IMG/VR virus record: IMGVR_UViG_3300034198_019349
Span: 1 to 38,344 of that record
Origin: a virus
DNA: 38,344 bases
Reading direction: 5' to 3' (one strand)
In this document: one piece after another, positions 22,839-30,502 of the stretch
How positions within the stretch are numbered: position 1 is the stretch's first letter
Layout of the letters: every line of letters starts with the position of its first letter
Notes under the pieces: generated by a model
The model's database searches: none
What the model saw: only the letters and a program-made list of their open reading frames with translations
What the model was told of the DNA's origin: nothing
Program-made: the position numbers and the translations under genes

Positions 22839-23134
22839 CCCTTTAACCAGTCTCTAGCGTTTATTGCCTTGTCGTCAATGAAGACGTCAAATGCTGGTTT
22901 ATCGAGTCTTAGCTCATGGTACTTTACACCAGCATATTTCAGCTGTTCCTCAGTAAGGATTCGCCAGTCTTTACCGGTAACCGCACCACGAGCAGTCCAC
23001 AATACGATAGTGTGCCCCTCTTCATAGAGAGAGTTTACTTTAGCTATTGCGTCAGGCATGCCAATTGCTGTGTGATAATCGTCCTTGACTACTAATTCAA
23101 ATATGGTGTCGTCAATGTCAATAAAGTAATTCAT
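22835..23134 (-). CDS. Small HAD-superfamily phosphatase (capsule-biosynthesis type)
   Basis: 99 residues. Motif I FIDIDDT (D6, D8) and motif IV FDVFIDDKAINARDW are complete; the centre VLWTARGAVTGKDWRILTEEQL is the motif-II Thr with the GxDW pattern seen in small HAD phosphatases linked to capsule and sugar-nucleotide clusters. No large cap domain. It probably removes phosphate from a sugar phosphate, possibly Neu-9-P or a related intermediate if NeuB makes a phosphorylated product, but that is inferred. Overlaps both neighbours: ATGA with the gene after it and 17 bases with the gene before. Confidence 0.85.
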   Translation of the reverse strand: MNYFIDIDDTIFELVVKDDYHTAIGMPDAIAKVNSLYEEGHTIVLWTARGAVTGKDWRILTEEQLKYAGVKYHELRLDKPAFDVFIDDKAINARDWLKG

Positions 23135-23423
23135 CTACCTTTATGTTTTTTTCCTTCTTATATTCTTCCCAAGTAGAGCTGTCCATCATGTCAGGAAACC
23201 TTTCGCCTTCGTTACAGGATTCCTTAACATATAGCTTTCCTGGAACAGAACAACCGCAGAAGACACAGTACTCATTTTTAATACAGTCAGCTCGGCAAAC
23301 CCAGCTTCGATAGATCACTTGCTCCTTTTCGTGATATGGGATCAAGTCGATATGATCGCCAAGCATCTTTAAGTTACCTTCAATGAATTGAAGTACGTTT
23401 TTAACTGTTATTTTTTTAGACAT
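23118..23423 (-). CDS. Cys-rich small phage protein
   Basis: 101 residues. The centre has CRADCIKNEYCVFCGCSVPGKLYV..C, eight Cys counted in the protein's middle third as closely spaced pairs, the typical look of a zinc-binding knuckle. A helical N-terminus (VKNVLQFIEGNLKMLGDHIDLI) and acidic C-terminus (WEEYKKEKN) flank it. I recognise no named family, though similar CGC-type short proteins recur in phages. It overlaps the gene upstream by 16 bases and the HAD gene downstream by 17. Confidence 0.65.
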   Translation of the reverse strand: MSKKITVKNVLQFIEGNLKMLGDHIDLIPYHEKEQVIYRSWVCRADCIKNEYCVFCGCSVPGKLYVKESCNEGERFPDMMDSSTWEEYKKEKNIKVDELLY

Positions 23424-23548
23424 TCTATCTTATTTTTTGTCTCAATTATCTTATTTTCTAGCCACTTTATGTACCAACCGTCTAAGTATGATCGCATGAT
23501 CAATTCACGTTCTAAACGGTCTAGGTATCCCACGAGGTCCTTAATCAT
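23408..23548 (-). CDS. Very small protein coupled to neuB, unknown
   Basis: A 46-codon frame from an ATG overlapping the NeuB stop (ATGA) to TAA at 23408, overlapping the Cys-rich gene by 16 bases. The sequence is helical: MIKDLVGYLDRLERELIMRS, then YLDGWYIKWLENKIIETKNKI, with alternating Leu/Ile and charged residues and a Trp pair. It fills the only gap in this part of the cluster, and overlapping on both sides is the rule here, which supports reality. Too short for a family call. Confidence 0.5.
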   Translation of the reverse strand: MIKDLVGYLDRLERELIMRSYLDGWYIKWLENKIIETKNKIECLKK

Positions 23549-24432
23549 TTTCCTCTGAGCGTTTTTCTTTTTTCTAACTCAGACGGTTTAACTTTCCGGG
23601 CTCCATATCCTCCACGAGAGGTCTCAATGTCCCTTATACTCTTTACCAATTTAATGAGACCTTGAGGTTCAACTGAGGCCATCTGATCACTACCCCAAAG
23701 AGTCCGGTCTAACGTTATGTGACGTTCTATCCAAGTTGCACCTATTACTGAGGCAGCGATTGTAGTTGTCAACCCAAACTCATGACCAGAATAACCTATT
23801 TCAAACCGCCTATCGAACTCACCAGCGATGTGGTTAAGATATATGATGTAGTCTAGGCTGAGCTCGTTAATTGGCGCAGGATAGGTTGAATTAGTGTGAA
23901 AAACTACTCCAGGATGAGCCGTCATTATCGCTAGATCAATCTCTCCTTGATTGCTCATACCGGTTGAGATTAAAACGTCATCACAACAGTCGTTGGCGTA
24001 AGCAAGAAGTTCTAAGTCAGTGATCTTAGCGGATGGAATCTTTACCATTACACCAGATTTCCCATTGGGTAGAAGAGTATGATACCTTCTCATGAAATCG
24101 ACTGAATCCTTGTCCCAGACTGAAGCAAACCAGCTAATGCCTTTTTCCCTGCAGTAATCGTCGATCTCATCGTATTCCTTTTGCCACATCTCAATGTCAT
24201 TCTTGTATTGTAGATAAGTAGTCTCTTCCTTTCTCCACGGAACTGATTTTGGTCTTGCCATTTCCTTTTCAGGTACACAAACAGCTGGATTTCTTTTTTG
24301 GAACTTCACATAGTCACAGCCTGCAATCACAGAAACGTCTATTAGTTTTTTGATGTTTGCCATGAAGCTATCTGGGCTGGAACCATACGCGTAATTTATT
24401 CCAATTTCAGCAATTATCTTTACTTTTTCCAT
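23545..24432 (-). CDS. neuB: N-acetylneuraminate synthase family (NeuB-like)
   Basis: 295 residues. Starts VKIIAEIGINYAYGSSPDSF with the expected AEIGxNH-like strand (Tyr replaces His), then CDYVKFQKRNP; later VKIPSAKITDLELLAYA, LISTGMSNQGEIDLA, FHTNSTYPAP, IGYSGHEFGL and ATWIERHITLDRTLWGSDQMAS, all NeuB barrel elements (PEP and ManNAc-like substrate binding). NeuB of bacteria is about 340-350 residues with a C-terminal antifreeze-like SAF domain; that domain is absent here. The barrel usually needs the SAF of the partner subunit, so activity may be altered. Makes a nonulosonic acid from PEP and a hexosamine. Pairs with NeuA at the other end of the cluster. Confidence 0.9.
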   Translation of the reverse strand: MEKVKIIAEIGINYAYGSSPDSFMANIKKLIDVSVIAGCDYVKFQKRNPAVCVPEKEMARPKSVPWRKEETTYLQYKNDIEMWQKEYDEIDDYCREKGISWFASVWDKDSVDFMRRYHTLLPNGKSGVMVKIPSAKITDLELLAYANDCCDDVLISTGMSNQGEIDLAIMTAHPGVVFHTNSTYPAPINELSLDYIIYLNHIAGEFDRRFEIGYSGHEFGLTTTIAASVIGATWIERHITLDRTLWGSDQMASVEPQGLIKLVKSIRDIETSRGGYGARKVKPSELEKRKTLRGK

Positions 24433-25250
24433 TCGTCATAGGGTATTTCAAATATGTTTTCACAAGACTTGAGTCTAATCTTGCCTAGGGAAGGGAAGAT
24501 GATCTTGTTGAAATCTAGTTCAGGTTTTTTGTGACTAACTCTATTTATGCTATCGATGAGAGTATTTGCGCTTGCTCTCTTAAATATTGCTCGAGTAGTC
24601 GCTTCATACTTTATCTTAAGATCCTTTCTCACAGTTTCCATGTGATGCATGGTGATAAACTCATGGTCAAACTCATGAGTAGTCTTTACATTGGAAGCTA
24701 TTCCTCTAGTCGGATCACATTTTACAAAAAATCGACTAGTCATGGCAGACGATTCGTCGACCTTACAGATGAAAGGTACTCGAGAAGGGTCATATCCTCT
24801 ATGTAGAGTAGGAAGCTTTACATAATTTATGAATCGAGCAGCAGTCAAGCCATAATCGTTTTTCTCGACCTCTGACTTGGCATTCGCAAACTGTTCTTCT
24901 ATGTAAAACTCATCAACATCCATACAAAGATAGTGAGTGCAGCCCTTTTTAATGGCGCTCTTTAGGCCAAAGTATCTTTTTTCCCTCTCATAGGTCTTTG
25001 CTTTAGCTATTGAATTGGCTAAGCTGTCCCTTAATGGAGTAAAATTAGAAAACTTACTTAGTTCATCGACTAAACCACTAACCTTTAGGGAATTTAGAAT
25101 GATTAGGTCCTCGTTTTTTATTGGGTGACCGAACCAAGATTCAGTCTGATAAACTACTTGTATATAGTCTACGTGTTTTCTTATCTGTTTGATTGAGTGC
25201 TCTAGGAGTTCTACTCCATCAAACACTATATAGGATACTCCAAGTTTCAT
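24420..25250 (-). CDS. GT-A fold glycosyltransferase-like protein
   Basis: 276 residues. Starts KLGVSYIVFDGVELLEHSIK, then YIQVVYQTESWFG, and has a DxD-like element in HYLCMDVDEFYIEEQF, where the metal-binding acidic pair of GT-A enzymes lies. The middle is basic (KAKTYEREKRYFGLKSAIKKG). FITMHHMETV adds a His pair. Resembles glycosyltransferase families with MDVDEFY (GT2/GT92 type). Acceptor unknown. Overlaps NeuB by 13 bases, and its ATG touches the stop of the dehydrogenase gene upstream. Confidence 0.7.
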   Translation of the reverse strand: MKLGVSYIVFDGVELLEHSIKQIRKHVDYIQVVYQTESWFGHPIKNEDLIILNSLKVSGLVDELSKFSNFTPLRDSLANSIAKAKTYEREKRYFGLKSAIKKGCTHYLCMDVDEFYIEEQFANAKSEVEKNDYGLTAARFINYVKLPTLHRGYDPSRVPFICKVDESSAMTSRFFVKCDPTRGIASNVKTTHEFDHEFITMHHMETVRKDLKIKYEATTRAIFKRASANTLIDSINRVSHKKPELDFNKIIFPSLGKIRLKSCENIFEIPYDEWKK

Positions 25251-26068
25251 TAGTTTATGATATTAGTTTTATCGGGTCTCATCTCGTTTCTTTCTATTAT
25301 AGTTGCCTCCAAGACCTTAGATGGAGTTTTGTATTTCTTCATATATTTAAGTAGTGCACTCGTGTCCTTTGGAAAACAGGAACCTCCATAACTTAGGAGC
25401 CCGTCTGGACCGGGCACTTGCGTGTGCATAGGATTTATCCAATCGTTTTCTAACATAAGATCCCTAACTGATTCGTAGTTACATCCCATCTTTTCACAAA
25501 GTAAATAAATCTCATTAAAGAACTGAACTTTAACTGAATAGAAAGAATTAGCAAAGATCTTCATGCTTTCAGACTCAGTAGAAGTGCAGACAGATATTTT
25601 AGCATCTGGATAAAACTTAGAATAAAAATCAACTGCTTTTTTTAACTGGCAGCCTCCACATGAAGGTCCAGTCCCTAGCACAATATGGGATTGATTATTA
25701 AAATCTACAAGAGCAGTACGCTCAGTTAAAAACTCAGGATTGTGTATTATAGAAAGACCTGAAAATACTCTAGAAAGATTAACGGTAGTCTCAGGTTCAA
25801 CTGTGCTCTTTAGCACAACTAAACCCGTAAAACTTTCAATTGCTAAAAAAGTTAAAGTCTCGACGATTGCTGATTTGTCGTATTCTGCCGTACTTTCTTG
25901 ATAAGGAGTCGGTAGAGATAAGAAGATTATATCTGAGTCTAGACACGACTCTAGAGAACCTATTTTTTTATATTTGTCATAACCAATTAAGTCAGTCACT
26001 CCTTTCTGTTTAAAGCTTTCAAACATTGCAGAGCCTACGAAGCCAAGTCCAATTACTGCAACTTTCAT
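25250..26068 (-). CDS. UDP-glucose/GDP-mannose dehydrogenase-like, C-terminally short
   Basis: 272 residues. NAD motif VIGLGFVGSAM at 5-15, then FLSLPTPYQE, VLKSTVEPETT, HNPEFLTERTA at 109-119 and the catalytic site YGGSCFPKDTSAL with Cys231. These enzymes oxidise UDP- or GDP-sugars to uronic acids. Full-length members have about 390-440 residues with a third, nucleotide-binding domain; here the protein ends near residue 270, just after the central helix, so that domain is missing. It might be inactive alone, or may use another protein for sugar-nucleotide binding. The start is an ATG overlapping the upstream stop. Confidence 0.85.
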   Translation of the reverse strand: MKVAVIGLGFVGSAMFESFKQKGVTDLIGYDKYKKIGSLESCLDSDIIFLSLPTPYQESTAEYDKSAIVETLTFLAIESFTGLVVLKSTVEPETTVNLSRVFSGLSIIHNPEFLTERTALVDFNNQSHIVLGTGPSCGGCQLKKAVDFYSKFYPDAKISVCTSTESESMKIFANSFYSVKVQFFNEIYLLCEKMGCNYESVRDLMLENDWINPMHTQVPGPDGLLSYGGSCFPKDTSALLKYMKKYKTPSKVLEATIIERNEMRPDKTNIIN

Positions 26069-26700
26069 TTTATTGTTTTGTTATTTTTAAATATTGTAAA
26101 CTCAGTAAGATCCCGATAGCCATTTACCTCATGTAAATCACTATTATGATCTGGATAGTTTTGCATTAGAGCTAATCCTTGAGCAGCTTCTTGAGGAGTC
26201 ATATACATATTCCAACCAATACTTGTGATATCGTCTTCTTTATAGAACTTTTCGCTTCTACCTTCATATCTTGCCTTTTTAAACCACTCAACCGCAACTG
26301 GATCACTGGTTAATATTGCTCCACCTTTTCCTATTCCAAGCTTCTTCTTTATGTGAAATGAAAGACACATAAAACTATCTGGAACGTACATATTTGAAGT
26401 AAATCTCTTCGCTGCATCATATATCGGATAGGGAGAAAGCTGATATGCGCCTGTCCATTGATTAGCTTGAACACTACAGTCAAATACGACTTCACCACCG
26501 GCTTGTAGTATACTCATAGGAACGGAAAGATATGTGTGTGATGGAATAGTTACTGCTTTTACTTTTAGATAAGTGCAGCACAAGAATAGAGCGCTCGTAC
26601 AGCTATCTACTGCAACTGCATACTTTGAGCCAGTATACTCAGCAAGTTCCTCTTCGAACATTTGAACTATCTTATAGGGATTGTGTATTTTGATCGGCAT
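26065..26700 (-). CDS. DegT/DnrJ/EryC1/StrS-type aminotransferase, short
   Basis: 211 residues from the ATG at 26700 (an upstream GTG at 26724 adds eight residues). FEEELAEYTGSKYAVAVDSCTSAL is the family start, IPSHTYLSVPMSILQAGGEVVFD the core, YDAAKRF (D95) the PLP-ring aspartate and SFHIKKKLGIGKGGAIL contains the candidate Schiff-base lysine (K119 by alignment). Normal family members are 360-400 residues; this one ends after the large domain, with TPQEAAQGLALMQNYPDH as the last family-like helix. It would transfer an amino group to a nucleotide-linked keto sugar if functional, or be a reduced form. The overlap with the acyltransferase gene upstream is 29 bases with this start. Confidence 0.8.
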   Translation of the reverse strand: MPIKIHNPYKIVQMFEEELAEYTGSKYAVAVDSCTSALFLCCTYLKVKAVTIPSHTYLSVPMSILQAGGEVVFDCSVQANQWTGAYQLSPYPIYDAAKRFTSNMYVPDSFMCLSFHIKKKLGIGKGGAILTSDPVAVEWFKKARYEGRSEKFYKEDDITSIGWNMYMTPQEAAQGLALMQNYPDHNSDLHEVNGYRDLTEFTIFKNNKTIK

Positions 26701-27244
26701 AACTTTGATTATTTTTTCGTTCACCTATTTTTTTAGCCGGACTGCCTACATAAATGCCCCAAGGATCTAGATCTTTGTTAACAAAGCTATTTGCACCTAT
26801 TACTGCACCTTCACCTATTTTAACTGGCATTATTACGCTTCGTGCGCCTATGTATACATCATTGCCTACTTCTAAAACACCACCTAGAGTCTCAGTCGAG
26901 CCTTCTTGTAATCCGTCTACCATAGTTAAGCCTTCTGCATGAGAATAGGTAGCAGATAAAAAAACTGTTCCTGGTCCAGTAGACACCCTATCACCAAGTA
27001 TAGTTAAACCTCCTCCCCAAAAAGTAGTGTGAGGTTGAACGTCTGTATTTTTGCCTATTTTAACTCCAGTACCACCAAAAATGAAGACGAAATCCCCGAT
27101 TCGACAATCGTCGCTGAGTTCAACGACTTGCGGTACTGTTATTTTTGCCATTGGATAAATCTTAACTCCTTTACCGCATGACTTTAATTTTTCTTTTACG
27201 TTTTCGCCCATAAATTCAAGGCCTTCTAGTTTTTCCATATTCAT
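26672..27244 (-). CDS. Hexapeptide-repeat acyltransferase (left-handed beta-helix)
   Basis: 190 residues from the ATG at 27244 (a TTG three bases upstream is less likely). Repeated [LIV]-G-x-x-[TSV]-x units are plain: IGDFVFIFGGTGVKIGKNTDV, LGDRVSTGPGTVFL, and VGNDVYIGARSVIMPVKIGEGAVIGANSFVNKDL, then IYVGSPAKKIGER, the classical end of the NeuD/WbbJ type. A His in TYSHAEGLTMV is a candidate catalytic residue. Probably acetylates an amino sugar, which fits the aminotransferase just downstream. Overlaps its neighbours by 29 bases at either side. Confidence 0.87.
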   Translation of the reverse strand: MNMEKLEGLEFMGENVKEKLKSCGKGVKIYPMAKITVPQVVELSDDCRIGDFVFIFGGTGVKIGKNTDVQPHTTFWGGGLTILGDRVSTGPGTVFLSATYSHAEGLTMVDGLQEGSTETLGGVLEVGNDVYIGARSVIMPVKIGEGAVIGANSFVNKDLDPWGIYVGSPAKKIGERKNNQSYADQNTQSL

Positions 27245-28259
27245 CAAACATTTTTTTTCTTTTTTTTATTAAGAAACTGAATTTATTAGATTCTTTTTCT
27301 TTTTTATAGTCAATTAGCATTTTTTTAAAATTATACTTCGGAGTCCAATTTAGTTCTAGTTTTGCTTTACTATTGTCATACACAAAACAGTCTATAAAAT
27401 TTGTTTTTTCGGGAAAGAATAATAACTCAATATTATTCGTCTGGTTAAACACCTCAATGATAGTCTTAATTTCTTCTAAGAGAGTTAAAGAATAGTTTGA
27501 AGATATATTATAGAGTCCCTTTGCAGAATCTGAAGTAATCGCACAGATAAATGCTGAAACTACATCTTTAACATATATTATGTCTCTACCTACGTGATGA
27601 TCGCCCCAAACCTCTATTGCTTTTCCTAAAATTGCACGATCGATAAAGGTTTGAAATCCAGTCCGTATTGGTGTACCTCCTTTAAATATGTCTAGGTGAG
27701 GACCGTATCCATAAACAGGAGGGAGCCTAAAAACTATTGAATTGATATTATAGCTTTCACTGTAATGTTTTACGCATTCATGTGCGCAACTTTCAGCTAT
27801 ACTAAACATTGAGTATTCACCGAAGTATTCTTGTGAGATACCATCTGACTCTCTTACTTTGCTCATCTTTCCCCAATGTCCTGATGTGTTTCTATGTGAC
27901 ATTGCATAAATTATCTTAGGAATATTTCTGTTTTTACAAAATTCTAAAACGTTAAGAGTACCTACTGCATTGATCTCAAGGTAATCTTTAGGCGAGTGCT
28001 TCATCGGGTCATAATTAGAAGGCTGCAGAGCAGCAAGTTGTATAACAGTTGTGCAGTCTGTACTGTCTATCTCATTGAATTTTTTAGAATCTCGCAAGTC
28101 TAATTGTAAAAACTCTATTTTTTTATCTAAATAATAATCAGACAGCATGTCATCTGAATCTATTGCTAATACTTGATAATTTTTATTTAGTAGAGAATCA
28201 ATTAGGTAGGTTCCGATAAAACCAGAAGCGCCGAAAATAATTATTTTATCTTTTTTCAT
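27216..28259 (-). CDS. NAD-dependent epimerase/dehydratase with Lys replaced in the active site
   Basis: 347 residues. Extended SDR fold: FGASGFIGTYLIDSLL at 9-24, DLRDSKKF, VIQLAALQPSNYD, then EINAVGTLNVLEFCKN, and VFRLPPVYGYG, IYVKDVVSAFICAI. These are the usual epimerase elements (UDP-sugar substrates). The canonical catalytic pair is YxxxK; here the candidate Tyr149 is followed at +4 by Ser153 (EYSMFSIAES), with no Lys. Other SDR enzymes can use a different pair, but this loss suggests altered chemistry or a binding role. The last 30 residues are very basic (KKEKESNKFSFLIKKRKKMF). Base composition is clearly AT-rich compared with genes on either side. Confidence 0.85.
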   Translation of the reverse strand: MKKDKIIIFGASGFIGTYLIDSLLNKNYQVLAIDSDDMLSDYYLDKKIEFLQLDLRDSKKFNEIDSTDCTTVIQLAALQPSNYDPMKHSPKDYLEINAVGTLNVLEFCKNRNIPKIIYAMSHRNTSGHWGKMSKVRESDGISQEYFGEYSMFSIAESCAHECVKHYSESYNINSIVFRLPPVYGYGPHLDIFKGGTPIRTGFQTFIDRAILGKAIEVWGDHHVGRDIIYVKDVVSAFICAITSDSAKGLYNISSNYSLTLLEEIKTIIEVFNQTNNIELLFFPEKTNFIDCFVYDNSKAKLELNWTPKYNFKKMLIDYKKEKESNKFSFLIKKRKKMFDEYGKTRRP

Positions 28260-28260
28260 A

Positions 28261-28938
28261 TTATTGTTTTTTTAAATAGTTTTTAGAATTAGGACCAACA
28301 TTAAAGATTAAATCCAATATGCTGACATTTCCAATAAATGAGCCGAATCTTTGCGGATATTCTAAGTAGCCTGAATAATCCATCCAGTTAACATTTATAT
28401 TATTTGATTTAAACAAGGCAGTATCTAAATAGCACGACGCAGATGGGCCAGATATGTATGTGTTTGCATTTAATTTTATGCAAGCATCAATTAACTTTGA
28501 ATTTCGATCACCAGTTAAACACAAGTCAGCTGACTCTATTATTTTAGTATCTATTAGTAAGATCTCACATATTTTTTTAATCAGGTTGACATTTAGGTTA
28601 GATAAAGAAGTAAAGTTTTCGTATATTTCAAATATTTCATCTTTATACTTTTGAAAAAATGGAGACTTAGAATAATTTAAAGTTAGTGCTTTTATATGCT
28701 TTTTTTCCCAGCCAGTCTGCATAGTTAAAGTTTCGTTTATTTTTTGGTACATAGATTCTCTTCTTACTGGAACAGTGAGCCACGATAGACCGTTTGCTGT
28801 TTTAATCAAGTTACGATTTCGCCAGTCATTTTTAGTATATTGAACTTCATCATAGATAACAAAAACATCAGCGCTTGCAATTAGATCAAAATATCCTCTC
28901 CATGGAATATAATTAGACTGACATATTGAAACCTTCAT
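28261..28938 (-). CDS. WbqC-family protein
   Basis: 225 residues. ICQSNYIPWRGYFDLIASAD, then FVIYDEVQYTKNDWRNRNLIKT, and LTVPVRRES are the signature of the WbqC family, where an N-terminal Q-x-x-Y-x-P-W-x-G-Y-F is followed by D-x-x-Q-Y. WbqC-like proteins are found in O-antigen and polysaccharide clusters of bacteria; their exact reaction is not established, though acylation or acetimidoylation of an amino sugar has been proposed for relatives. The middle of the protein is helical (FFQKYKDEIFEIYENF). The composition is AT-rich, with Asn/Lys/Ile heavy usage, as in its neighbours. Gap of one base to the epimerase gene. Confidence 0.88.
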   Translation of the reverse strand: MKVSICQSNYIPWRGYFDLIASADVFVIYDEVQYTKNDWRNRNLIKTANGLSWLTVPVRRESMYQKINETLTMQTGWEKKHIKALTLNYSKSPFFQKYKDEIFEIYENFTSLSNLNVNLIKKICEILLIDTKIIESADLCLTGDRNSKLIDACIKLNANTYISGPSASCYLDTALFKSNNINVNWMDYSGYLEYPQRFGSFIGNVSILDLIFNVGPNSKNYLKKQ

Positions 28939-28953
28939 TTAATCGTTATTATT

Positions 28954-29736
28954 TTATTTCCAAAAATCTAAATCTAACCAATTTTTAGAAGTTTCAAAAA
29001 GTTCTTTAACTTCAGTTGCAACGTCAACTCTAGTTTTACTGATGTATTTTTCTTCTTCTGTTATTAATGAGATTAAATGATCAACATTAAAATATTGAGT
29101 AAAATTAGGAGGAAGAAGGTCGCCTTTGCCTAATGTTCTGATTCCCATATGGCCGAGCTCCCACATAGTAGTGGTTCCTCCAGTAACTGCTGGTTTAATA
29201 TAGACAAATGCTTGAGGATATATTGAGTTAATTAAATAGTCTGATGTTTGGTTTTTTGTGAAGATTACTCTATCTTTACCATACTGGGAGATTAGCGGCT
29301 CTACTATTTCTTCCCACTTATAGTACGATAAGTCTTGTCTAGAAGCACCAAAATAGACATATATCTTATCTCCCAGTGGAACAGGTTTATATTTGGAATA
29401 GTCTTTAAGCTGAATATACACGTGTTTATGGGGAATATTATTTTGAGATAGAGTGTTAGATATTTCACCAGGGTGCATACAAGTAAAAGTTCTACCGTCA
29501 TTTATTACTTCCTGTAATCTTAAAAAATTGTTAGGTGTCATATCAGATCCACCTAAAACAAATAATCTAAATGATTTATGGGAAAGAAAAGCGTCAAAAT
29601 CTTCATTCTTATATAGACCTAAAAATATCGCTGGTAAATTAGGATCATAATACTTCTCTAATTTCCATTTACTTCTAAACTCTTTCCCGAAATATTTTTC
29701 TAAGGTTGAGGAAACTCTTGCTTGTTTTATCACCAT
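28954..29736 (-). CDS. GT-B-like glycosyltransferase, tentative
   Basis: 260 residues. The N-terminal half has FRLFVLGGSDMTPNNFLRLQ and TFTCMHPGEISNTLSQNNIP, and the C-terminal half has KIYVYFGASRQDLSYYKWE, FVYIKPAVTGGTTTMWELGHMG and LFETSKNWLDLDFW. The P-A-V-T-G-G-T-T-T-M-W-E-L element resembles the donor-binding motif of GT-B transferases (a Gly-Gly/Thr turn followed by an E on a helix). I cannot match it to a named family. Function inferred from context and fold pattern. AT-rich like its neighbours. Confidence 0.55.
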   Translation of the reverse strand: MVIKQARVSSTLEKYFGKEFRSKWKLEKYYDPNLPAIFLGLYKNEDFDAFLSHKSFRLFVLGGSDMTPNNFLRLQEVINDGRTFTCMHPGEISNTLSQNNIPHKHVYIQLKDYSKYKPVPLGDKIYVYFGASRQDLSYYKWEEIVEPLISQYGKDRVIFTKNQTSDYLINSIYPQAFVYIKPAVTGGTTTMWELGHMGIRTLGKGDLLPPNFTQYFNVDHLISLITEEEKYISKTRVDVATEVKELFETSKNWLDLDFWK

Positions 29737-29738
29737 TA

Positions 29739-30497
29739 CTATTTTATTTTATTTTTAGTAAGTTCTAAGCCTTTAAATTTATTTAAGATTGGGATCTTAT
29801 TAGTTAAATCAATGTTAGTTAACTGAAATATTTGAGATTCTTCCATAAAAAATTTCGATCGACTTGATATATTATTATATCCATCTGCGTCTACTCCATC
29901 ATCATGAAAGCGAGTATTTCTAAATTTAACTATCTTCTCTTTTTTAGAAAGCTCAGAAAATAGGAAACTATCAACGAGTCTTTTCCTAGTATTATCTGGC
30001 AGTGTCTTTATCAATTGTGTCGACCATGCCATGTTTAAGCGACACGGGTGTTTATAGAGTTCAGTAGGATTGAAGATAATAGTTTTATCTAATTCATACG
30101 AATAAAAGTATCCTTGTTGTTCATCATAATAATTACAGTTAATCTTTTTAAAAGCATCGCATGTCTCCTGAAGCCGTTTACTATGTGATAGACAATCACC
30201 AGCTTGAAGAATAAAACATAAAGTATTTGATGCTGCTTGCGCTAACATTTTCCATTTTTGTCCAAGTGGGACCCATTCGTCTAATTGAATGTAATGTATC
30301 TTAACACATCCTTTAGACTTTAAATCTTTTTCCCAAGACATAAATTTTTTAAGACCATAATAATCTCCTAAATTTTCCTCACATATTACTAACTCCCAAG
30401 GATATTGTGTCTCTTGATTAACTAGACCATGTAGAGCAAGCTCAACTATTTTTCCCATATTGTATAACGGAAGGGCAACTGTTATTTTAGGCTTCAT
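29739..30497 (-). CDS. GT2-family glycosyltransferase
   Basis: 252 residues. MKPKITVALPLYNMGKIVELAL is the GT2 opening, with ELVICEENLGDYYGL and SNTLCFILQAGDCLSH as nucleotide-sugar and metal region. The usual DxD is replaced by Q-A-G-D-C, so metal coordination may differ. RLVDSFLFSELSKKEKIV follows. A one- or two-base separation from the gene downstream and five from that upstream fit a transcription unit. Donor and acceptor are unknown. Confidence 0.72.
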   Translation of the reverse strand: MKPKITVALPLYNMGKIVELALHGLVNQETQYPWELVICEENLGDYYGLKKFMSWEKDLKSKGCVKIHYIQLDEWVPLGQKWKMLAQAASNTLCFILQAGDCLSHSKRLQETCDAFKKINCNYYDEQQGYFYSYELDKTIIFNPTELYKHPCRLNMAWSTQLIKTLPDNTRKRLVDSFLFSELSKKEKIVKFRNTRFHDDGVDADGYNNISSRSKFFMEESQIFQLTNIDLTNKIPILNKFKGLELTKNKIK

Positions 30498-30502
30498 GTA
30501 TT

